Assembly (NCBI GenBank): GCA_964524125.1
Contig: CAZGBY010000069.1
Coordinates: 1 to 6,087 of the forward strand
Reading direction: 5' to 3'
Source: CAG-307 sp964524125
GTDB taxonomy: Bacteria > Bacillota_I > Bacilli_A > Acholeplasmatales > Anaeroplasmataceae
DNA length: 6,087 bases
Shown one piece after another: positions 1 through 4,938 of the stretch (within the stretch, counting starts at the first letter, position 1; every line of letters starts with the position of its first letter). The position numbers and the translations under genes were made by a program. The notes under the pieces were generated by a model that was given only the letters and a program-made list of their open reading frames with translations, searched no databases and was not told the origin of the DNA.

Positions 1-2
1 TT

Positions 3-443
3 TTAAATAAAAAAGGATTTATTCATTATGAAGTAAGTAATTTTGCTAAAGAAAACTATGAAAGCAAACATAATTTATTATATTGGAAAAATGAGCATTA
101 TATAGGTTTAGGGATTTCTTCTTCTGGATATGAAAATAATATAAGATATACTAATACTTATTCTTTAAATAATTATTGTTTAGGTAATAATAAAAAAAAT
201 AAAGAAATATTATCAAATAAAGATATAGAAGAATATTACATAATATTATCATTAAGATTAAAAGAAGGAATAGATTTATCTTTTTATAAAAAAGAATTTG
301 AAAAAGATTTTTTAATTGAATATAAAGATGTTGTTAATGAATTAATAAGCAAAAATGTTGCTAATATTAGTAATAATCATTTTTATATATATGAAAAATA
401 TTTTTTTATACTAAATCAGTTTCTAATAAAGTTTATGGATTAA
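3..443 (+). CDS. hemW: HemW heme chaperone / coproporphyrinogen III oxidase-like radical SAM protein, C-terminal part
   Basis: This is the 3' part of a gene that starts before the window. Reading from position 3 gives 146 residues up to TAA at 441-443. Recognisable HemW blocks are HYEVSNFAK near the start, HNLLYW, then IGLG, and a conserved Arg in NNIRYTN. These lie at the end of the radical SAM barrel. They are followed by a HemW_C-like stretch with LRLKEGIDL and a Phe/Tyr-rich tail ending FLIKFMD. The family is known for binding heme and a 4Fe-4S cluster, and for delivering heme to respiratory proteins; it was formerly called an oxygen-independent coproporphyrinogen III oxidase. The CxxxCxxC cluster motif would lie upstream and is not visible. 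The C-terminus looks natural rather than cut by insertion. In Bacillota hemW often precedes hrcA, but here accessory genes follow. Family call is fairly sure; function is by homology only. Confidence 0.85.
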   Translation, partial: LNKKGFIHYEVSNFAKENYESKHNLLYWKNEHYIGLGISSSGYENNIRYTNTYSLNNYCLGNNKKNKEILSNKDIEEYYIILSLRLKEGIDLSFYKKEFEKDFLIEYKDVVNELISKNVANISNNHFYIYEKYFFILNQFLIKFMD

Positions 444-448
444 TATAA

Positions 449-464
449 ATTATTAATTAATAAT
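449..464. repeat. 16-bp AT-only perfect palindrome after hemW
   Basis: ATTATTAATTAATAAT is a perfect palindrome beginning six bases after the hemW stop. It has no G or C and no loop, so it would make a very weak RNA hairpin. It may be chance in such AT-rich DNA, or a protein-binding site. No convincing hemW terminator is seen elsewhere in 444-563. Confidence 0.3.
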
Positions 465-483
465 CATAAAATTGATAACGTTT

Positions 484-505
484 TTAAGCAAGATTTAAGC
501 AAGAT
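484..505 (+). repeat. Two tandem 11-bp repeats upstream of the Fic gene
   Basis: TTAAGCAAGAT occurs twice back to back (484-494 and 495-505) with no mismatch. The 11-base period is about one helical turn, so both copies would face the same side of the helix, as in direct-repeat operators. It contains G and C bases, so it is not just low-complexity AT sequence. It lies about 60 bases before the original Fic start. Regulatory function is inferred; a simple local duplication is the alternative. Confidence 0.5.
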
Positions 506-531
506 CAATGGTTCATTTTTTTATAAAATAA

Positions 532-563
532 TATAATAAATAAGATAAAAGAAGGTGTTAAAG
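532..563 (+). promoter_or_regulatory. Putative -10 box and ribosome binding site of the original Fic start
   Basis: TATAAT at 532-537 is a consensus -10 box, but no good -35 box sits 17 bases upstream, so the promoter call is weak. The ribosome binding site is clearer: AGAAGGTG at 550-557 lies six bases before the ATG at 564. This is much stronger than anything before the internal ATG at 627, which argues that 564 was the true start before the stop mutation. Confidence 0.45.
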
Positions 564-626
564 ATGGATAAATATATTTCACCATTTGAGATAACAAATG
601 AAATGTAAAAAAAAGTTTCTGATATT
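564..626 (+). pseudogene. Relic N-terminus of the Fic gene, ended by in-frame TAA at codon 15
   Basis: ATG at 564 opens a frame coding MDKYISPFEITNEM, then TAA at 606-608, then KKVSDI leading straight into the ATG at 627 in the same frame. The 'PFEITNEM' block followed by a hydrophobic residue is the usual N-terminus of Fic proteins of this group, whose next residue is often Leu. One base change (TTA to TAA) would explain the stop. The relic has the good ribosome binding site. Its frame is continuous with the downstream open frame, so this is the cut-off head of the same gene, not a separate peptide gene. Readthrough or reinitiation at 627 remains possible. Confidence 0.75.
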
Positions 627-1559
627 ATGGAAAAAATTGGTAAGTTAGATTCTTTTTCTAATTTAGATAAAAGACCATATTTGAGGAAGCAAACAAGAAT
701 TAATTCTGTTCAATCTTCTGTTTCTATTGAAAGTAATATGCTTAGTTTAAACCAAGTAAAAGATGTTATTAATGGTAAAACAGTTATTGGAAAACAAAAA
801 GATATACAAGATGTTAAAAATGCTTATAAAGCATATGAAATGTTGAAAGATATTAATCCATATTCAATAGATGAATTAAAAAAAGTTCATGAGATTATGA
901 CTTTTTTAGTTGAAGAAGTATCTGGTGAATTTATAAATACGCCTGAAATGGTATTTGATGAAAATGGGAATTGTGTATTTATTTGTCTACCTGGAGATAT
1001 GGTAAATATATTAATGGAAAATTTATTTACATGGCTTAATGAAAATAAAAACAAGATACATCCTTTAATATTATCAAGTGTATTTCATTATGAGTTTGTT
1101 TTTATTCATCCTTTTACTAATGGAAAGGGTAGAATGGTTAGATTATGGCAAAATTCGATTCTTTGTAAATGGAAAAAAGTATTTGAATATTTACCTATTG
1201 AATCTAAAATTTATAAATATCAAGAAGAATATTATAACTCAATAAGTATGTGTCACAAGGATGCAAAATCAAATTTGTTTATTGAATTTATGCTAAAAAT
1301 GATTGATGAAACATTAGATGAAGCATTATCTACTTTTTTTATGCCTCTTACTAATGAAGCAATTAATATTAATAAATTATTAGATATTATGGATAATAGT
1401 ATACCAATGACAGCAGTTGAAATAATGATAAAATTAGGGATTAAATCGAAAGAGACATTAAGAAAACAATATCTTGATCCTGCAATTAAAAATGGATTAG
1501 TATGTTTAACTATTCCTGATAAACCAACAAGTAAAAATCAAATGTATTATAAATGTTGA
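627..1559 (+). CDS. Fic family protein, 5'-truncated by a stop and with altered catalytic loop
   Basis: Fic proteins usually transfer AMP from ATP to a hydroxyl side chain of a target protein. The 310-residue open frame shows the usual order. An inhibitory-helix region SSVSIESN (residues 30-37) carries the SxxxE pattern. The block VKNAYKAYE (63-71) follows, and then the Fic core with VFHYEFVFIHPF (152-163) leading into the catalytic loop HPFTNGKGRMVR (161-172). A C-terminal helix-turn-helix-like segment (about 244-310) closes it. The consensus loop is HxFx(D/E)GNGRxxR. His161, Gly168, Arg169 and Arg172 are kept, but the acidic residue is Asn165 and the first Asn is Lys167. The usual GKFR upstream is GEFIN (100-104). 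Metal binding and ATP handling may therefore be impaired. No convincing ribosome binding site precedes 627, and the original start at 564 is separated by a stop. Family is certain; activity is doubtful and the gene may be a pseudogene. Transcription could be monocistronic, since 270 bases separate it from the next gene. Confidence 0.85.
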   Translation: MEKIGKLDSFSNLDKRPYLRKQTRINSVQSSVSIESNMLSLNQVKDVINGKTVIGKQKDIQDVKNAYKAYEMLKDINPYSIDELKKVHEIMTFLVEEVSGEFINTPEMVFDENGNCVFICLPGDMVNILMENLFTWLNENKNKIHPLILSSVFHYEFVFIHPFTNGKGRMVRLWQNSILCKWKKVFEYLPIESKIYKYQEEYYNSISMCHKDAKSNLFIEFMLKMIDETLDEALSTFFMPLTNEAININKLLDIMDNSIPMTAVEIMIKLGIKSKETLRKQYLDPAIKNGLVCLTIPDKPTSKNQMYYKC

Positions 1560-1741
1560 TTTAAGTAATTGAATAAAAATAATTATATGTAATTTCATAT
1601 AAGAATATAAAAGATATTGTTTACTCGTTACTAAAAAGAATTATGGTTTTAATTAGTCGTAAGTTTTATTGTGCTTAAATTACTATACTATCAACTATTC
1701 ATTCTCTTTTTATTTGGAAAAACAATAGAATAATAAAAGAA

Positions 1742-1751
1742 TATTTGGAAA
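1742..1751 (+). repeat. Second copy of a 10-bp direct repeat (first at 1711-1720)
   Basis: TATTTGGAAA occurs at 1711-1720 and again at 1742-1751, 31 bases apart start to start, close to three helical turns. Both lie in the gap before the decayed AlbA_2 gene. The spacing allows a direct-repeat operator, but AT-rich sequence makes chance repeats of this size plausible. Confidence 0.3.
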
Positions 1752-1774
1752 TTTTTTGTAAATAGTTTGATTAT

Positions 1775-1799
1775 AAAAATATTTAGTGATAATATTTTT
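1775..1799. repeat. 9-bp AT-only inverted repeat before the AlbA_2 gene
   Basis: AAAAATATT (1775-1783) and AATATTTTT (1791-1799) are perfect inverted arms around a 7-base loop. The right arm ends in a T run, so this could act as a weak terminator for the Fic gene. All pairs are A-T, so stability would be low. An operator 30 bases before the next start codon is an equally fair reading. The rest of 1560-1829 holds no gene that I can support. Confidence 0.35.
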
Positions 1800-1829
1800 T
1801 TAGAAGTACCCCATAAAGGATAAAAAATA

Positions 1830-3151
1830 ATGAACTATATTGAAACAGAAGTAGTTGAATTAAAAAGAGTATTAAATGATACATTTGCACGTGAAGTAGT
1901 TGCTTTTTTAAATACTAATGGAGGAACTATTTATATTGGTGTAGAAGATAATGGTTATATATATGGAATACTTTCTAATAAATTAGATGAAGTAATGAAA
2001 AGAATATCAGATATAATAACTACATGTATTTTACCAAATCCTCAAGATTTAATTAAAATGACTGCTAAATATGAAGAAGAAAAATGGATTATAGAAGTTA
2101 ATATAAATAAAGGTAAGTCACTATATTATATAAGTAAGTATGGTAGAAGTGCTAAAGATTGTTATATTAGAGTTGGTACTACTTGTAGAAGTATGAGTGA
2201 AGAACAAATAAATGATAGATATGTAAGAATGTTACTAGCTAATAGTGATATTACTAAAATTGAATGTAAAAGAATTAACTTTAGTTTTAAACAATTAAGA
2301 ATATATTATAGTCAAAAAAATATCACATAAATAATGAAACATTTGAAAAAAATTTTAACTTATTAACTAATGATGGAAAGTATAATTTACTTGCAGAACT
2401 AATGAGTGATGATAATATAATTTCAATTAAAATTGCTAGATTTAAAGTAAAAGATAAATCAATATTAATTGAAAAAAGTGAATATGGTTAAAAGTGCTTA
2501 TTAGTGGCGATAGATAGATGGATAAATAGACTAGAAGCAGAAAATTATACAATGTCTATAATTACAGGGTTTAAAAGAATTGATAAGCATCTATTAGATA
2601 TGCATAGTTTAAAAGAAATTTTTATTAATGCAATTACACGTAATGACTGAACAAGAGTAGAACCTGCGGTATATATATTTGAAGATAGAATAGAAATAAT
2701 ATCTTATGGTGGATTGCCATATGGTGAAACTAAAGAGATGTTTTTTAAAGGAATTAGTACTCCAAGAAATAAGGCATTAATGAGAATATTGAATGATTTA
2801 GATTATTCAGAACAAACGGGACATGGTATTCTAGATGTTATTGATGTTTATGGAAAAGAAGTATTTGATATTAATGTTATACTTCCATTTGATAAAGATG
2901 TTTTAAGTAGTAAAAGAATAAATGAACCTGTAAATGAAATTGAAAAATTAATTATTAAAGCTATGAGAGATGATGCAAGTATTACTTATTCTAAATTAAC
3001 ATTACAATTAAATAAGGGAAGAACAACAATTTTATGAAATATAAAACAATAAAAAGAAAAAGGAATCATTAAAAGAGTTGGCTCAGATAAATCAGGACAT
3101 TGGGTAATAATATATGTAAAAATTAGGTTTTATACTAAACGATATTATTAA
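1830..3151 (+). pseudogene. Decayed AlbA_2 / Schlafen-type putative ATP-binding transcriptional regulator
   Basis: The gene starts at ATG 1830 after AAAGGA (1816-1821). The N-terminus reads ETEVVELKR, REVVAFLNTNGGTIYIG and DNGYIYGI, the AlbA_2 (Schlafen-like) domain. The first open piece stops at 2330. A missing A in the A7 run at 2314-2320 shifts the frame; adding one A restores SQKKYHINNETFEKNF and joins the next piece. Further stops are TAA 2489-2491, TGA 2648-2650, TGA 3035-3037 and TAA 3050-3052. Across them lie a HATPase_c_4-like region (INAITRND-stop-TR, VYIFEDRIEIISYGGLP, ISTPRNKALMRI, EQTGHGI) and a C-terminal winged helix ending KEKGIIKRVGSDKSGHW. Restored length is about 440 residues, full for the family. 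Such proteins are often placed with transport, regulatory or defence genes; their exact role is mostly unknown. Five lesions make this a pseudogene. The two open pieces (1830-2330 and 2714-3037) should not be read as separate genes. Confidence 0.9.
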
Positions 3152-3178
3152 AAAATTTTTAAGATTTGTATATTATTA

Positions 3179-3207
3179 TTGACAAAAAAAGTAGAAAATA
3201 GTATACA
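3179..3207 (+). promoter_or_regulatory. Promoter of the AbiE operon
   Basis: TTGACA (3179-3184) and TATACA (3202-3207) are separated by exactly 17 bases, a near-perfect vegetative sigma factor promoter and the best in the window. Transcription should start near 3214, leaving a leader of about 34 bases before the antitoxin ATG at 3248. Confidence 0.75.
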
Positions 3208-3230
3208 ATATGTGTAATTACAAATACTAT
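3198..3230. promoter_or_regulatory. Nested inverted repeats, candidate AbiEi operator
   Basis: Two symmetric elements overlap the -10 box and expected transcription start. TGTAATTACA (3213-3222) is a perfect 10-base palindrome that extends to 3209-3226 with one mismatched pair. ATAGTAT (3198-3204) and ATACTAT (3224-3230) form an outer inverted pair separated by 19 bases, with a centre about 3.5 bases to the left of the inner one. Characterised AbiEi antitoxins repress their own promoter by binding inverted repeats through an N-terminal winged helix. Assigning these repeats to that role is inference from position. Confidence 0.5.
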
Positions 3231-3247
3231 GTATAGGGGTGATGAAA

Positions 3248-3877
3248 ATGCTTGTCGAACAATTAAAAGAGAACTTTAATACTAATGAACCAATATTTTC
3301 AAAAGAAATATTGAAAATGTTCAGTAATTATTCTCGTGCTTACATATTTAGACTAATTAATAAAGCAGAAAAAAATGGTGAAATTATTAATTATGATACG
3401 GGGGTTTATTATATACCAACAAATAGCATTATTGGTATTTCAACGATAACAATAGAGGATGTAGTTAATAAAAAATATATTGGTTATAAAGATAATTTTT
3501 ATGGCACTTATAGTGGTTTAAGTTTAAAAAATATGTTTTCGCTTACAACTCAAATGTCTAATACTATAGAAATTGTTACTAATAATGAGTCAACAAGATG
3601 TAGAAAAATAACGATTGATGGTAGGACGATAATTTTAAGAAAGTCACGTTGTAAAATTGATTGTAAAAATGTATACGCATATACAATTTTACAGTTAATT
3701 TCTGAAATGAAAAATGTAACTAATATTGATGATAGAGGGAAAAAAACAATTATAAAATATATGAAAGAAAATAAAGTTAATGTTGATGATTTATTTTCTC
3801 TTGCAAAATTTTTTCCTGCAAAAACGATAAAGAATTTAATGTATAGTGGGGTGCTAAATGATTTTACACAAGGATAA
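3248..3877 (+). CDS. AbiEi-like (DUF6088-type) antitoxin and transcriptional autoregulator of a type IV toxin-antitoxin system
   Basis: The protein has 209 residues. An N-terminal winged helix-turn-helix is visible at about residues 17-58 (FSKEILKMFSNYSR, FRLINKAEKNGEI, then a beta-wing VYYIPT). The later part is mixed alpha/beta with no catalytic motif, as in AbiEi/DUF6088 proteins. I place the start at ATG 3248 because GGGGTG (3236-3241) is an ideal ribosome binding site six bases upstream. In-frame GTG 3239 and ATG 3242 overlap that site and are less likely. The gene overlaps the toxin gene by 20 bases in another frame, so the two are probably translationally coupled. In characterised systems the antitoxin does not bind the toxin: it represses the operon and counters the toxin's effect. 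The reading frame is intact, unlike the two genes upstream. Assignment rests on the winged helix, size and partner; the C-terminal half is divergent. Confidence 0.8.
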   Translation: MLVEQLKENFNTNEPIFSKEILKMFSNYSRAYIFRLINKAEKNGEIINYDTGVYYIPTNSIIGISTITIEDVVNKKYIGYKDNFYGTYSGLSLKNMFSLTTQMSNTIEIVTNNESTRCRKITIDGRTIILRKSRCKIDCKNVYAYTILQLISEMKNVTNIDDRGKKTIIKYMKENKVNVDDLFSLAKFFPAKTIKNLMYSGVLNDFTQG

Positions 3878-4769
3878 AGAAAACTTTGATACAGTAATTA
3901 AAGCTGCAAGTAGATATTTTAATATTTCATCTGCTATCATAGAAAAAGATTATTACGTAACACTTTTTCTTTTTGAACTTGTAAAATTAGTTCCTGATTT
4001 AATTTTTAAAGGAGGTACATCGTTATCAAAGTGTTATAAGATTATAGATAGATTCTCGGAAGATATAGATATTACATTAGATGAGAAACATCAATCGCAA
4101 AGTTATCGAAGAAATCTTAAAAATAAAATTTTAGAAATTTGTAATGAACTTAAACTAAATTTATTAAATGAAATTGATATAAAAAGTCGTAGAGATTATA
4201 ACTGTTATAAAGTAGATTATCCTGCAAAACATAGTTTATTTGGCGTAAAACCAAAGTTGCTGATAGAAACTATGTTTATTGTAAAATCATTTCCAACTGA
4301 GGTGAGAAAAGCATCTTCGATAATATATGATTATCTAAAAGTTAATGGTAATGTTGAAGCAATTAATAAATACGAATTAGAGCCATTTGAAATTAGAGTA
4401 CAAACACTTGAAAGAACATTTGTTGATAAAGTATTTGCTATTTGTGATTATGCTATTTCAAATAATATTGAAGGACATTCTAGACATATTTATGATCTAT
4501 ATAAACTTTCAAATGTTGTTACTCTTGATGATAAATTAAAAACACTTGTAAAAGAAGTTAAACAAGATAGAAAAAATAGTAAACATTGTTATACAGCTCA
4601 AGATAATATTAATATAGTTAATATTTTAAAGCAAATTATTGATAAAAAAGTATACTATAAGGATTATGAAGATATTACAAAAAAGGTATTATTTGATAAA
4701 ACAAGTTATGAGACATCGATAAGTGTTTTATATAAAATCATTATTAGCGGAATATTTGAAATAGATTGA
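3858..4769 (+). CDS. AbiEii/AbiGii family nucleotidyltransferase toxin
   Basis: This 303-residue protein has the signature of the AbiEii/AbiGii nucleotidyltransferases. FKGGTSLSK (50-58) is followed by FSEDIDIT (66-73), where Asp69 and Asp71 are the expected metal ligands. KPKLLIETMF (131-140) supplies the next strand, RTFVDKVFAI (186-195) holds a conserved Lys191, and RHIYDLYKL (209-217) holds Asp213. Length is typical and no key residue is missing. Family members transfer nucleotides; the mycobacterial relative MenT3 adds pyrimidines to tRNA acceptor ends, and AbiE systems block phage or stabilise mobile DNA. The target of this one cannot be read from sequence. GGGGTG at 3848-3853 lies four bases before the ATG, inside the end of the antitoxin gene, so translation is likely coupled. 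The operon probably ends at the hairpin at 4907-4935. The call is firm for family and cytoplasmic toxin role. Confidence 0.92.
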   Translation: MILHKDKENFDTVIKAASRYFNISSAIIEKDYYVTLFLFELVKLVPDLIFKGGTSLSKCYKIIDRFSEDIDITLDEKHQSQSYRRNLKNKILEICNELKLNLLNEIDIKSRRDYNCYKVDYPAKHSLFGVKPKLLIETMFIVKSFPTEVRKASSIIYDYLKVNGNVEAINKYELEPFEIRVQTLERTFVDKVFAICDYAISNNIEGHSRHIYDLYKLSNVVTLDDKLKTLVKEVKQDRKNSKHCYTAQDNINIVNILKQIIDKKVYYKDYEDITKKVLFDKTSYETSISVLYKIIISGIFEID

Positions 4770-4776
4770 ATATTAA

Positions 4777-4893
4777 AAATTAGTTAAAGTATTAGTAACA
4801 AGTACTCAGGATTTTCTTTGGAGAAATGTTACCAAAAATATAATTAAAAAAGTAGAAAAACGCGCTAAAGAAGGTGCAAATAAGGGATTTTAA
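4777..4893 (+). pseudogene. Short coding remnant, C-terminal tail of an unrecognised protein
   Basis: A frame without ATG runs from just after a stop at 4774-4776 to TAA at 4891-4893. Its last residues read TQDFLWRNVTKNIIKKVEKR then AKEGANKGF, a basic amphipathic helix with codons such as CGC, GCT and GGT that are rarer in the genes to the left. It has no start codon or ribosome binding site, so if real it is the 3' end of a gene cut off by recombination. I do not recognise the family. It could also be a chance open frame in 117 bases. Confidence 0.3.
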
Positions 4894-4906
4894 TTCCTAA
4901 AAAATT

Positions 4907-4938
4907 AAGGTATAGTCAAATCACGGCTATACCTTTTT
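4907..4938. terminator. Bidirectional intrinsic terminator between the AbiE operon and the recombinase gene
   Basis: AAGGTATAG (4907-4915) pairs perfectly with CTATACCTT (4927-4935). A T-G wobble (4916/4926) and a C-G pair (4917/4925) extend it to 11 pairs around a 7-base loop. On the + strand the right arm runs into five T (4934-4938). On the - strand the hairpin is followed by TTAATTTTTT. It lies between convergent genes and starts right at the recombinase stop codon, so it can end both transcripts. Confidence 0.8.

Noticed and set aside
1560..1829. A small gene or RNA gene in the gap after Fic
   Set aside because: No frame with a start, a ribosome binding site and reasonable composition was found, and no tRNA-like or other recognisable RNA fold was seen.
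2314..2330. Programmed ribosomal frameshift at the A7 run
   Set aside because: A slippery A run could allow it, but four additional in-frame stops further on make a functional frameshift product implausible.
2714..3037. Independent 107-codon gene
   Set aside because: It begins inside the ATP-binding domain of the AlbA_2 family protein and ends at a lesion; similarity continues on both sides, so it is a fragment of the pseudogene.
2489..3052. Genetic code 4 (TGA as Trp) for the whole window
   Set aside because: Other genes use TGG for Trp and end in TGA, the second TGA at 3035 is not at a Trp position, and TAA stops also interrupt the same gene.
3148..3164. A-run/T-run symmetry as a terminator after the AlbA_2 pseudogene
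   Set aside because: It is a loop-less A/T symmetry with no GC pairs; I cannot support a stable hairpin.
3239..3247. GTG 3239 or ATG 3242 as the antitoxin start
   Set aside because: Both overlap the GGGGTG ribosome binding site, whereas ATG 3248 is ideally spaced from it.
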